From Yoonia sp. G8-12 (GTDB taxonomy: Bacteria > Pseudomonadota > Alphaproteobacteria > Rhodobacterales > Rhodobacteraceae), in NCBI RefSeq assembly GCF_038443675.1, contig NZ_CP151762.1, positions 248,001 through 312,000 on the forward strand: a stretch of 64,000 nt of DNA. The letters run 5' to 3'. The notes under the pieces are model-generated. The model worked only from the letters and a program-made list of their open reading frames with translations, searched no databases and had not been told where the DNA came from. The number at the start of each line of letters is the position of its first letter. The first letter of the stretch is position 1. Below, in pieces: positions 1 to 10,667 of this stretch. The position numbers were made by a program, and so were the translations under genes.

Positions 1-615
1 GAGCAGCTTGCCTCGCTCTGGCTGGTGCCCGGTGGCACAATGCGGAGCCTGCTTTTGCAGACGGGGCTTACATCGGCGCTGGCCGCGATGATTGCGGTGG
101 TCGCTTTGGGGGCCGCCCTTTGGCACAGTCACCGCCAGAGTGTGAAAACCAGCCACGCAATCGCCGCTGTGGGCGTTGGTCTTGCCATCGCGCTCGGTTG
201 GCTTGGCACCTACGTTGTTGCCATGAATTCCTTTGAGGTTGTGGCGATATCATCAGTCACATTCACCGGTCCATCCACTGATACGCTTATGGGGTTGGTC
301 AATAGCACCGAACTGCCGCTGGGGTTTGGTATCGGTCTTGTTCCGGGGGTTTTTGTGGGCGCAGGTGCCATGGCTTTGGCCACGAAAGAGGCGCGCATTC
401 AGCGTTTCGGGCCCGACACCCCGATGGAGGTCTATCTGATCGGGGCGGCGCTCATGGGCTTTGGCAGTATGTTGGCCGGTGGCTGTGCGGTCGGGGCAGG
501 CATGTCCGGCGGGGCGATCTTTGCGCTGACGGCTTGGGTGGCTGTGGGGGCCATGTGGGTGGGGGCGATGGTCACACAACGTGTGTTGCACCGCCCCGCA
601 CTTGTGATCGCCTGA
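1..615 (+). CDS. YeeE/YedE family sulfur-compound transporter, 5' truncated
   Basis: C-terminal part of a polytopic membrane protein of the YeeE/YedE family, whose known members move thiosulfate or other sulfur compounds across the inner membrane. The frame is open to the first base of the window, so the true start lies outside; a GTG at 25 is only an internal candidate. About 200 residues are visible with several hydrophobic helices rich in Gly and Ala. Near the end is the family's conserved cysteine motif GGCAVGAGMSGG (Cys codon at about 484). Full-length relatives are about 350 residues, so nearly half is missing. It is convergent with two metallo-beta-lactamase-fold genes, an arrangement in keeping with sulfur-metabolism loci. 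The exact substrate cannot be read from sequence. Confidence 0.85.
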   Translation, partial: EQLASLWLVPGGTMRSLLLQTGLTSALAAMIAVVALGAALWHSHRQSVKTSHAIAAVGVGLAIALGWLGTYVVAMNSFEVVAISSVTFTGPSTDTLMGLVNSTELPLGFGIGLVPGVFVGAGAMALATKEARIQRFGPDTPMEVYLIGAALMGFGSMLAGGCAVGAGMSGGAIFALTAWVAVGAMWVGAMVTQRVLHRPALVIA

Positions 616-616
616 T

Positions 617-1564
617 CTACTCGAATTCCATCTGCTCATAGACACGCCCGGCGTTCTTGGTTGCCAGTTCTTCGAATGTGTCCAGATGGGCATAGCGTGA
701 TTGATCAACGTAATAGGCATCGGCAAGCCCGCCGCCCGCCTCAATATGTTCACCAATCTTGCCGCGCAGGTATTCCAGATAGCCTTTGGTATAAAGGCGC
801 ACCTGATCCATATTGGTCGGATGACCGTGGCCCGGGATCACATAGGTCGCATTCAGGGCTTCGAATTCAGTGTCCCATGTTTCAAGCCAGTCCAGGGTAT
901 AGGTATCCTCAAAGAGCGGCAGCATCCGCTCGTGGAAGGCGATATCGCCTGCGATGACAAGGTCCTGTTTCGGCAGCCAGACGACCACATCACCCGAACT
1001 GTGTGACGGGCCGAGGTAGCGCACTTCGATGCGGTACTCGCCAAGTTCGACAATATACTCATCGCTGAAGGTCTCGGTCGGGCCTTGTAGATAGGTACCT
1101 TCGGCCTTTTCCTTATTCAGCACTTGCATGGCCTCGAGAATACGAAAACCGCGGTCTTCGAATTCGGCGGCCGCGTCTTCATGCGCGATGATCGGCACGC
1201 CCTGTTCGGCCCAATAGGAATTGCCCAGCATCGCATGGCCTTGGCCGTTTTCGTTGACGACCAGAATCACAGGTTGATCTGTACGGGCCTTGATTTCCTC
1301 ATGCAAAGCCTCGGCCAGCACATAGGCGCCGCCGCCGTTGATCACGACAACGCCTTCGCCCGTGACGATGAAACTGAGGTTATTGTTGTGGCCACTGTTT
1401 TCATAGGTGGGCGGTGCCGTGGCCCCGATGGCGCTGAAGACACCGGGAATAAACTCGACCGGGGCGCTATAAAGTGCAGAGCCGGGATATTGATCTGCGA
1501 TGTTCTCATTCGCGTGCACGGACGTTGTGCAGAGGGCCATCAGAGGCAGGACAAAGCGGATCAT
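617..1564 (-). CDS. Exported MBL-fold protein with degenerate zinc motif
   Basis: 315-residue metallo-beta-lactamase-fold protein with an N-terminal signal peptide (cleavage probably near SVHA-NE), so periplasmic. The fold is recognisable from HSSGD (His188), VIAGD (Asp207) and PGHG (His246), all normal metal ligands. The first zinc motif, usually HxHxDH, instead reads ENGQGH at residues 105-110, keeping only the last His. One metal site is therefore probably lost or remodelled. It resembles MBL proteins near sox or quinoprotein genes, but function is inferred only from the fold. Its start overlaps the stop of the upstream MBL gene by four bases (ATGA), so the two are translationally coupled. 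Confidence 0.85.
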   Translation of the reverse strand: MIRFVLPLMALCTTSVHANENIADQYPGSALYSAPVEFIPGVFSAIGATAPPTYENSGHNNNLSFIVTGEGVVVINGGGAYVLAEALHEEIKARTDQPVILVVNENGQGHAMLGNSYWAEQGVPIIAHEDAAAEFEDRGFRILEAMQVLNKEKAEGTYLQGPTETFSDEYIVELGEYRIEVRYLGPSHSSGDVVVWLPKQDLVIAGDIAFHERMLPLFEDTYTLDWLETWDTEFEALNATYVIPGHGHPTNMDQVRLYTKGYLEYLRGKIGEHIEAGGGLADAYYVDQSRYAHLDTFEELATKNAGRVYEQMEFE

Positions 1565-2481
1565 GTCTCTTCCCCCACAAAGACAAACCCGTCGCCGCGT
1601 CGTTCCGCACGGCCCAGACCACCACCGGGCAGGTGGAACCCGATCAGGCGCATTTGCGATGTGCTGAGCTGGTCAAGTAAACCAAGGCGGGTTTGCACCG
1701 CTAACGCGGGATCCTGATCCGAACCAGAAAGCCAGCCGGGTTCTTCAAAGGCGATATGATGGTTCACGATGCTGTCGCCAACAATCATGACGTTTTCACT
1801 GCCCATCTGTACCTCGAACGCCATGTGTCCGGGTGTGTGGCCGGGGGTCATGCGCGACAGAACACCGGGCAGGATTTCTTGGTCATCTTCAAAAAGGTTG
1901 ATCTGATCCGCCAGCAACTCAAGACGGCTTTGGGCGCCCACAGCAAAGGTCACACGGCCTTCATCGATGGTGGAAACGGTGTCGGGGTCTGTCCAGTAAT
2001 CCCATTCGGCGCGGCCCATATGGTAGGCCGCATCAGGGAACATCAGATCACCGAAATCATCACGCACGCCCCAAAGGTGATCAGGATGGGCATGGGTAAA
2101 GACCACGTCGGTCACGTCGTAGATATCCACGCCCAAAGTATCGAACGCATCAAGAAGCTTGCCAGCGCTTGGCATGAATTCCTGACCTGACCCTACATCA
2201 AACAGGATTGTACGATCGCCGCTGCGCAATAGGGTGACATTGCAATCGGGTGTCATGCTGTCGCCGGTGATTCCGTAGCGCGCAAGCAGCGCGTCGGCAC
2301 CTTCCGGCGGTGTGTCACCAAAGGCAAAGCTCTTGGGCAGGACGAGATTGCCGTCGCTCAACGTGTTCAGCTTGCGGTCCTCTGCCTGCAGCGTGGTTTG
2401 TGCCCAAACGGGCTGGCTCAAAGCGGCGGACAAGGTGGCAGTTGCCCCACCTTGGATAACTTGCCTGCGTGTTAGTTTCAT
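1561..2481 (-). CDS. Tat-exported MBL-fold hydrolase
   Basis: 306-residue metallo-beta-lactamase-fold hydrolase with an intact metal site: HAHPDH at residues 130-135, GHTPGH around 216 and VGDS around 236. The N-terminus has a twin-arginine motif (TRRQVIQ) followed by a hydrophobic stretch ending VWAQ, so export of a folded, metal-loaded enzyme by Tat is likely. It is the first gene of a two-gene operon with the degenerate MBL protein downstream, which suggests a catalytic plus non-catalytic pair. Substrate is unknown; the YeeE/YedE neighbour hints at sulfur chemistry. An inverted repeat at 2492-2518 lies just upstream of the start codon. Confidence 0.88.
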   Translation of the reverse strand: MKLTRRQVIQGGATATLSAALSQPVWAQTTLQAEDRKLNTLSDGNLVLPKSFAFGDTPPEGADALLARYGITGDSMTPDCNVTLLRSGDRTILFDVGSGQEFMPSAGKLLDAFDTLGVDIYDVTDVVFTHAHPDHLWGVRDDFGDLMFPDAAYHMGRAEWDYWTDPDTVSTIDEGRVTFAVGAQSRLELLADQINLFEDDQEILPGVLSRMTPGHTPGHMAFEVQMGSENVMIVGDSIVNHHIAFEEPGWLSGSDQDPALAVQTRLGLLDQLSTSQMRLIGFHLPGGGLGRAERRGDGFVFVGEET

Positions 2482-2491
2482 GGCTCACCTA

Positions 2492-2518
2492 CATATTCGT
2501 ATTCTTGAATAGTATGCG
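2492..2518. promoter_or_regulatory. Inverted repeat upstream of the MBL operon
   Basis: The sequence contains TATTC-TT-GAATA (2500-2511) nested in a wider ATTC-N8-GAAT arrangement (ATTC at 2495, GAAT at 2507). It sits 14-30 bases upstream of the Tat-exported MBL gene. From memory, ArsR-type persulfide sensors of the BigR/SqrR family bind AT-rich repeats of this kind and control MBL and YeeE/YedE genes. A related element is found upstream of the second yeeE gene at 57966-57984. Operator function is inferred. Confidence 0.4.
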
Positions 2519-2674
2519 AAGGCTGGCGCGATTGAAATATATTTCTTGCCGGCAGCGATGCATCAGGCTGTCACCAAGGACTTTGACGTGCTGGCCAGCG
2601 GGGACGGACTGGTCTCGGTTTTTGCTATTGCTTGTGGAAGGGTTAACGAGGAGGCTGGGGAAGGGAGGACGCCA

Positions 2675-3838
2675 ATGAATCTGGATAGTATCGGTAGGGT
2701 GCAGTCGCCGCGTGTCATTCGGATCGGTGGCGGTGTTGCAGAAGAAGTTGCCGAGGTTCTCACGCAACTTGGGCTTTCGCGACCGTTGATCGTTACTGAC
2801 ACAAATCTGATCGCGCTGGGTCATGTCGGGACCATTACTGATGTCCTCGATAGTGCCGGTATTGTGTGGGGGATGTTTGACCAAGTCGTCGAAGATCCAA
2901 CTGACAGTTGCGTGGACGCAGGGCTTGCCGCACTGCGCAGTGGCGATTTCGATTGCATCATTGGGCTGGGCGGCGGTAGCCCGATGGACACCGCCAAAGC
3001 GATCAGTTTCATGAGCGTTAACGCAGGCCACGTGCGCGACTACAAAGCGCCGCGCCAGATAGACCGCTGCGGCCCGCCTGTGATCTTGATCCCGACAACA
3101 GGCGGCACCGGATCAGAGTTGACGCGGTGGTGCGTGATCACGGACACCGCGCAACCGGAGAAATACAACCTTTCAGGCCTTGCCTGCGTCGCAACAGCGG
3201 CCTTGATCGACTGGCGATTCACCGTCACGAAACCCCTGCGCATTACCGCCGACACTGCGGTGGATAGTCTGACCCACGCCATCGAAGCTTACGTTGGCCG
3301 CAAGGCCTTTGCCTACACAGATGCCTTCGCGCTTGCCGCGATGGCTGCGATATCCAAACACGTGCGCACAGCCTGTAATGAGCCCGACAATGCCGAAGCG
3401 CGCGCGGGGCTGATGCTGGCCGCATCGCAGGCGGGTATGGCATTTTCCAATGCCTCCGTTGCTTTGGTGCACGGGATGAGCCGCCCGATCGGCGCGCATT
3501 TTCATGTGGCGCATGGTCTGTCGAACGCCATGCTTTTGCCTGCGGTGACCGAGTTTTCTGTCGGATCGGCACCTGCGCGCTATGCGACCTGCGCCCGCGT
3601 GATGGGATGGGCCGAGGAGAGCGAGACTGACACGATCGCTTGCGCCAAACTTGTCGAGGGATTGAAGGTTTTGAATGCGGATTTGATGGTGCCGAGGCCC
3701 AGCGAGCTTGGCCATCGCGCAGATGGCGACATGCTTGCACTGATGGCAACACAAGCGCTCGCGTCGGGGTCTCCGCAAAACAATCCGCGCGTGCCGAGCG
3801 CCGATGAAATTGTGGAACTGTATCAAAAGGTTTGGTGA
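2675..3838 (+). CDS. Iron-containing alcohol dehydrogenase
   Basis: 387-residue group III (Fe-type) NAD(P)-dependent alcohol dehydrogenase, cytoplasmic. The dinucleotide-binding signature GGGSPMDTAKA and the metal-binding histidine segments THAIEAY and HFHVAHGLSNA are present and correctly ordered. The ATG at 2675 is chosen because GGGAGG lies about 8 bases upstream and the protein then starts where the family starts; the frame also stays open to 2546. It lies 186 bases upstream of tarD on the same strand, so it might oxidise or reduce a related hydroxyacid or alcohol, but substrate cannot be deduced. A start shared with the divergent MBL operon leaves about 190 bases for promoters. Confidence 0.9.
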   Translation: MNLDSIGRVQSPRVIRIGGGVAEEVAEVLTQLGLSRPLIVTDTNLIALGHVGTITDVLDSAGIVWGMFDQVVEDPTDSCVDAGLAALRSGDFDCIIGLGGGSPMDTAKAISFMSVNAGHVRDYKAPRQIDRCGPPVILIPTTGGTGSELTRWCVITDTAQPEKYNLSGLACVATAALIDWRFTVTKPLRITADTAVDSLTHAIEAYVGRKAFAYTDAFALAAMAAISKHVRTACNEPDNAEARAGLMLAASQAGMAFSNASVALVHGMSRPIGAHFHVAHGLSNAMLLPAVTEFSVGSAPARYATCARVMGWAEESETDTIACAKLVEGLKVLNADLMVPRPSELGHRADGDMLALMATQALASGSPQNNPRVPSADEIVELYQKVW

Positions 3839-4024
3839 GACCCGACACTCTGCGATCATTTCGCCGCAGTCCGCGTCCTGCAGGCAGAAAGTGATCTTAG
3901 ACTGCGATGCTTGACCCGTATGTTTACGACAAAAACATAATGTGAAATAGCATTGGAAATACTCTGACATGATCCGCTAAGGGTACGAGAGCCGCCAGCG
4001 GACGAAACCAACCGTTAAGGAAGC

Positions 4025-5194
4025 ATGGCAATGCGCATTATCGATATCTGCGAGGTCACCAAGCCGATCTCTTCGCCGATCCGGAACGCCTACATCGACT
4101 TCAGCAAGATGACGGCAAGTCTTGTGGCTGTCGTCACCGACGTTGTCAGGGACGGTCGCCGTGTGGTGGGGTATGGTTTTAATTCCAATGGCCGTTACGG
4201 GCAGGGCGGTCTGATCCGTGAACGCTTCCGGGATCGTATCCTTGAAGCGGACCCTGCATCACTGATGAATGATGCGGGCACCAATCTGGATGGCCACAAG
4301 ATTTGGGCTGCGATGATGCAGAACGAAAAACCGGGCGGCCATGGTGAGCGTTCGGTCGCAGTCGGGACGATCGACATGGCGATTTGGGACGCCATCGCTA
4401 AGATTGAGGAAAAGCCGCTGTTTCGCCTGCTGGCCGAGCATAAGGGTGTTGAAGCAAATCCGCAGGTCTTTGTTTATGCTGCCGGAGGGTATTATTATCC
4501 GGGTAAAGACGACACGGCACTGCGTCAGGAAATGCGTGGCTATCTGGACCGTGGTTATAATGTCGTCAAAATGAAAATCGGCGGGGCCTCGATTGACGAA
4601 GACCAGCGGCGCATCGAAGCCGTGCTGCAAGAAATTGGTGCCGAGGCCCAACTTGCCGTGGACGCAAACGGGCGCTTCGATCTTGAGACTGCAATCGCCT
4701 ATGCCAAGATGCTGCGCAACTATCCGCTGTTCTGGTATGAAGAGATTGGCGATCCTTTGGACTATCAGCTTCAGGCCGCGATGGCCGAGTTCTATCCCGG
4801 TCCGATGGCGACGGGCGAAAACCTGTTTTCACATCAGGACGCGCGCAATCTGATCCGCTATGGCGGCATGCGCCCTGACCGCGATTGGCTGCAGTTCGAC
4901 TGCGCGCTGTCTTATGGGCTTGTCGAATACCTGCGCACGCTTGATGTGCTGGAAACGGCAGGTTGGTCGCCGTCCCGCTGTATTCCGCATGGTGGACATC
5001 AGATGTCGCTCAATATTGCGGCGGGTCTCGGACTTGGCGGCAACGAAAGCTACCCGGATCTGTTCCAGCCCTATGGCGGATTTCCGGATTCTGTCAGGGT
5101 CGAAGACGGCCACATCGTTATGCCCGAGTTGCCCGGCATCGGCTTTGAGGGCAAATCCGACCTGATCACGGTGATGCGGGAATTGGCTGCGTAA
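4025..5194 (+). CDS. tarD: D(-)-tartrate dehydratase (enolase superfamily)
   Basis: 389 residues, the same length as the characterised Bradyrhizobium enzyme as I recall it, with matching residues at identical positions: Lys182 and Lys184 (VKMKIGG), metal ligands Asp213, Glu239 and Glu265, and His322 (PHGGH). It belongs to the mandelate racemase branch of the enolase superfamily and dehydrates D-tartrate to oxaloacetate with Mg2+. The family hallmark stretches NAYIDFSKMT and GYGFNSNGRYGQGG near the N-terminus are intact. Start at 4025 follows an AAGGA element; a second ATG at 4031 is possible. It is convergent with phaC, and an iron alcohol dehydrogenase precedes it. No dedicated tartrate transporter or regulator is adjacent. 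Confidence 0.9.
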   Translation: MAMRIIDICEVTKPISSPIRNAYIDFSKMTASLVAVVTDVVRDGRRVVGYGFNSNGRYGQGGLIRERFRDRILEADPASLMNDAGTNLDGHKIWAAMMQNEKPGGHGERSVAVGTIDMAIWDAIAKIEEKPLFRLLAEHKGVEANPQVFVYAAGGYYYPGKDDTALRQEMRGYLDRGYNVVKMKIGGASIDEDQRRIEAVLQEIGAEAQLAVDANGRFDLETAIAYAKMLRNYPLFWYEEIGDPLDYQLQAAMAEFYPGPMATGENLFSHQDARNLIRYGGMRPDRDWLQFDCALSYGLVEYLRTLDVLETAGWSPSRCIPHGGHQMSLNIAAGLGLGGNESYPDLFQPYGGFPDSVRVEDGHIVMPELPGIGFEGKSDLITVMRELAA

Positions 5195-5229
5195 AGAGGG
5201 TTTCGTCTGTCAGAACCGCAGCGACTACA

Positions 5230-6983
5230 TCAGAATTGGTAAATGTACGTTCCTGGTGCGGTGACAATCGGGACCAGTCCCTCAGAGGGCGCACCGATGG
5301 GCGGTGCGGACGTGGTGCCGCTGCTTTTCTCGACCAGCCAGCTCTCCCATGCGGGCCACCAAGACCCCGGTTGCGGATCATTTCGTGCAAACCACGCCTC
5401 GGGCCCCACATAAAGCGCCCCGGCCAGCCGATGTGAAATCCGGTGATGGCCGCGAGCTAGCTTTGGTTCGTTGACGATACCGCTGTTGTGCCCCCCGCTT
5501 GTCAGAACAAAAGTCATATCGTTGTCTGTGAAAAGCTGGGTTTTATAGACAGACTTCCAAGGCGCGATATGGTCTGTTTCCGTGCCCACCGCGAAGATCG
5601 GCGCCGAGATATCCTTAAGTGCAATAACTTTTCCCGCGACGGCAAACCTACCCGCGGTCAGGCGGTTTTCCAAAAACAAACCGCGCAAATATTCCGAATG
5701 CATTCGGGCCGGCATCCGGGTCGTGTCGGACACCCAGACACCCATGTCAGTTGGTATATCCTCTTTCCCCAGATAATAACGCCTGACGGCACGCGAATAG
5801 ATCAGATCCTCGGACCGGATGGTTGAAAAGGCACGGGCCATTTGCGGCCGGTCAAGATACCCTTTCTCCCACATCATGTCCTCAAGGAATGCAATCTGGC
5901 TTTCATCGAGAAACAACAGCAATTCGCCCGCCTCGGCGAAATCAACTTGTGCCGCCATTAGCGAAATCGACGCCAACCGGTCATCGTTGTCACGTGCCAT
6001 TGTGGCCGCTGCAATCGCCAGAATTGTACCACCCAGACAATAGCCGACCGCATGGACCTTGCGCGTTGGCACAATGGCATTCACCGCATCCAGCGCCGCC
6101 ATCACACCGCGTTCGCGGTAGTCCTCGAGCGACAGCTCGGCCTGTTCGGCGGTCGGATTGCACCAAGAGATCATGAACACCGTAAAACCCTGCTCGACCA
6201 GATATTTGACCATGGAATTATGCGGTGAGAGGTCGAGGATATAGTATTTCATGATCCATGCAGGCACGATCAGGATCGGGTCGGCCTGCACCTTATCGGT
6301 TTGCGGCGCGTACTGGATCAACTCGAAAAGATCGTTGCGGAACACGACCTCGCCCGGCGTACAGGCTAGATCCTTGCCGATCTGAAAGCCTTCCGGTGCG
6401 GGTTCGTGGGTCTGCGCGACGGTGTTGACGAAATCATGTGTAAAGTTGCGCGCACCCTCAACCAGATTTGTGCCGCTGCTTTTCTGTGTTTCCTCAATGA
6501 TTTCCGGATTGAGCGCGGGAAAATTGGACGGTGACCATAAATCCAGGATTTGGCGCGCCATAAAGCGGGTCCGGTCTGCGTCTTCGGGGCGCAATCCGCG
6601 CAGATGGTCCGTGGCATAATCCCACCAGTCCTGCATCGCGAGAAACCCCTGCTGCATATTCTTGAAAGGGGCTTTTCCCATCCGGCGTGCCGGAAGCGGT
6701 GATCATAGGCCTTGGGCGCAAAGGCTGGTGCGGCGTTTTCGCGTGGCAAGATCGACTGGCCTATCAGTTTTGCCATGTTTTCCTGCGCGCGCTCGGCCAG
6801 TTCAAGCTGGCGGCCAGGCGACCGCGCAAGGTGCAGCGCCCAATCGCTCCAAGCCTGTATGAAGGCATTGGGTGACACACCGGCCGACAGATAAGCGACA
6901 GCCGCCCGTGACGCGCGATCAAGGTTTTCATGCGGATGGGCCGCCTGTGTTGTCTCATGGGCTGACGGCGCAGGCTTGATCAC
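5230..6983 (-). CDS. phaC: Class I PHA synthase, frame broken once near 6670
   Basis: Poly(3-hydroxyalkanoate) polymerase, which joins hydroxyacyl-CoA monomers on storage granules. The lipase-like box GYCLGG (nucleophile Cys codon at 6037-6039), Asp in TETDHIAPW and His in SGGHNSG form the triad. The reading frame is split: residues ending [11 protein letters not shown] are read from GTG 6983, whereas the continuation [11 protein letters not shown] is in the next frame. One extra base in the T4 or G4 run at 6668-6676 (plus strand) would restore a continuous protein of about 584 residues, the normal length. Because both halves are well conserved, a consensus error is likelier than decay. No phaZ, phaP or phaR is adjacent, so it seems a stand-alone synthase gene. 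Confidence 0.88.
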
Positions 6984-7206
6984 GGCAGGAAGCGCAGTGT
7001 GCGGCGGCTCTTTGACCGATGTCTTGGACTTTGATGGATGCTAGGCCATTTGTTTTCCAATGATGACATGCCTCGCCCATCCCGTTCTTGCAAACAGGGC
7101 ACGCGTAATCACGCGGGCACAAGGCATGGATTCACCATGGCAACAATCCAAGGGGATCACATTGATATAAATCAGCCTGCGCCGCCGCGCTGTCTCGTAT
7201 GCTTAG

Positions 7207-9127
<1,921 letters not shown>

Positions 9128-9131
<4 letters not shown>

Positions 9132-9421
9132 CTGAAAAACCGTCAGAGCCCCCTGAAACAGATCCGTTGATCGACGAAATTCGCAAGCATCGCAGACTCC
9201 ATGACCGGTGGCTGCGCGAAGGTGACATGTCCGTCGGGCGCCGTTTGGCGCAGATCGGCGTGCTGGGCTGGATCTTTGTCTTGCCGACTTTGGCGGGCCT
9301 GTTCTTTGGTCGTTGGCTGGATGCGCGGTTTGAAACCGGTATTTTCTGGAGCGCGCCGCTGATGCTGCTTGGACTTTGTATTGGCGGCTGGACCGCTTGG
9401 AAATGGATGAATGCACGATGA
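9128..9421 (+). CDS. atpQ: N-ATPase membrane subunit AtpQ (AtpI-like)
   Basis: 97-residue protein with a charged N-terminal half (residues 1-40) and two hydrophobic helices (about 47-65 and 74-91). This is the layout of AtpI/AtpQ-type proteins, which are thought to help c-ring assembly or ion handling. The motif LFFGRWLDARF between the helices is typical of this family. atpQ is one of the two genes that mark N-ATPase operons. Start and stop overlap the neighbouring genes by four bases each. Confidence 0.88.
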
Positions 9422-9708
9422 TTGACCTCACGACTACATCGCTTTCTGTCCTCTTGCCGGTCTGCTTTCTTGGCGGGCTTTTCATCGGGTACGGCTATTT
9501 CCGCGCGCTGCGGGAAACGGCCAATCTTATCGTGAACGGGGGCGAACCACTCAAGGCCATCACCCTGACTTTGGGGCGCATTTCGCTTCTGGCTATGGGG
9601 TTCTTTATTGCTGTGCTGATGGGCGGTCTTGCCCTGCTGGCCGCGTTTGCAGGGGTGCTTTGTGCCAAATGGATCATGCTCCGCAAAGTGCGGGAGGTCC
9701 AAACATGA
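9418..9708 (+). CDS. atpR: N-ATPase membrane subunit AtpR
   Basis: 96-residue, three-helix membrane protein (helices about 9-28, 50-68 and 70-86), the second N-ATPase-specific subunit. The ATG at 9418 overlaps the atpQ stop as ATGA, which decides the start over an upstream GTG in the same frame. Conserved-looking charged residues around GYGYFRALRETANL follow helix 1; AtpR proteins are proposed to place a charged residue near the c subunit. The precise role of AtpR in the complex is not settled in the literature known to me. Confidence 0.87.
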   Translation: MIDLTTTSLSVLLPVCFLGGLFIGYGYFRALRETANLIVNGGEPLKAITLTLGRISLLAMGFFIAVLMGGLALLAAFAGVLCAKWIMLRKVREVQT

Positions 9709-10418
9709 ACTCCCCTCTTGCACCCAATGTCCTGTTCCAGTTCGGGCCGGTGCCGATTACGCAAGCGATCGTAACGACATGGGTGATTATGGCGATACTG
9801 GTCATCGGGGCGTTCATACTGACACGGCGTTTGGACACCCGTCCGACACGGCGTCAGGCCGCTTTGGAACTGATGGTTGCCACGCTTGATACCCAGATTG
9901 CCGAGACGACGGGCGCGGCACCCGCCCCCTATCGCGGGTTCATCGGGACGCTCTTTGTCTTCATTCTCGCCGCAAACTGGTCCTCACTGGTGCCGGGGGT
10001 CGACCCGCCGACAGCACAGCTTGAAACCGATGCAGGCCTCGCCGTTCTGGTCTTCCTGTCGGTCGTCTGGTTCGGCATCCGCGCGGGTGGCGTGAGCGGA
10101 TGGCTGAGAACTTTCGCAACACCCAACCCGATCATGATCCCGCTGAACATCCTGCAAAGCCTCACGCGCGTCTTTTCAATGTTCGTCCGGCTTTTCGGCA
10201 ACGTGATGAGCGGCGTCTTCGTGATTGGCATCGTCGCCTCGCTGGCCGGCCTCTTGGTGCCGATCCCGCTGATGGCGCTCGATCTGCTGACCGGACTGGT
10301 GCAGGCCTACATCTTTGCGGTGCTGGCGATGGTGTTCATCACCTCCGCTGTCGATGACGGCACGCGCACTGCGTCGCTTCCTACCCCCTCCCATCCCCAA
10401 ACACATAAGGAGACATGA
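9705..10418 (+). CDS. atpB: N-ATPase Fo subunit a
   Basis: 237-residue subunit a, the stator channel through which ions reach the c-ring. Several membrane helices are evident. The essential stator arginine is Arg162 in the segment FSMFVRLFGNVMSG, followed by the last-helix motif VQAYIFAVLAMVFI. It overlaps atpR by four bases at the start and atpE by four at the end. Its C-terminal tail (SLPTPSHPQTH) is short and polar, and its DNA also holds the strong Shine-Dalgarno sequence of atpE. Confidence 0.94.
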   Translation: MNSPLAPNVLFQFGPVPITQAIVTTWVIMAILVIGAFILTRRLDTRPTRRQAALELMVATLDTQIAETTGAAPAPYRGFIGTLFVFILAANWSSLVPGVDPPTAQLETDAGLAVLVFLSVVWFGIRAGGVSGWLRTFATPNPIMIPLNILQSLTRVFSMFVRLFGNVMSGVFVIGIVASLAGLLVPIPLMALDLLTGLVQAYIFAVLAMVFITSAVDDGTRTASLPTPSHPQTHKET

Positions 10419-10663
10419 TGGACTATCTCAGTCTGGCCAGTATTTTCTGCGCCTCATTTGCTGTGGCTTTCGGTGCTATTGGCCCCGCACTCGCCGAGGG
10501 GCGCGCCGTTGCCGCCGCGATGGATGCCATCGCCCGTCAGCCCGATGCCGCAAACACGATCTCGCGCACGCTTTTTGTGGGCCTTGCGATGATCGAAACG
10601 ACAGCCATCTATTGTCTGGTCATTGCGCTCCTTCTGCTGTTCGCCAACCCGTTGCTGGGATGA
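10415..10663 (+). CDS. atpE: N-ATPase Fo subunit c with two carboxylates
   Basis: 82-residue (or 81) hairpin proteolipid of the rotor ring. Helix 1 contains GPALAEGRA and helix 2 contains GLAMIETTAIY. Glu61 is the ion-carrying carboxylate, with Thr62 and Thr63 beside it; Glu28 occupies the position of Gln32 in the Na+-type c subunit of Ilyobacter. Two facing carboxylates are characteristic of N-ATPase rings, and ion specificity (Na+ or H+) differs among reports. ATGs at 10415 and 10418 are both possible; AAGGAGA at 10407-10413 gives better spacing to 10418, and this strong site fits the high c copy number. The loop ARQPD is standard. Confidence 0.95.
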   Translation: MMDYLSLASIFCASFAVAFGAIGPALAEGRAVAAAMDAIARQPDAANTISRTLFVGLAMIETTAIYCLVIALLLLFANPLLG

Positions 10664-10667
10664 TCGT

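Noticed and set aside
3173..3970. 265-residue minus-strand frame opposite the alcohol dehydrogenase
   Set aside because: The plus-strand gene has all family motifs; the antisense frame is His/Arg/Cys-rich shadow sequence.
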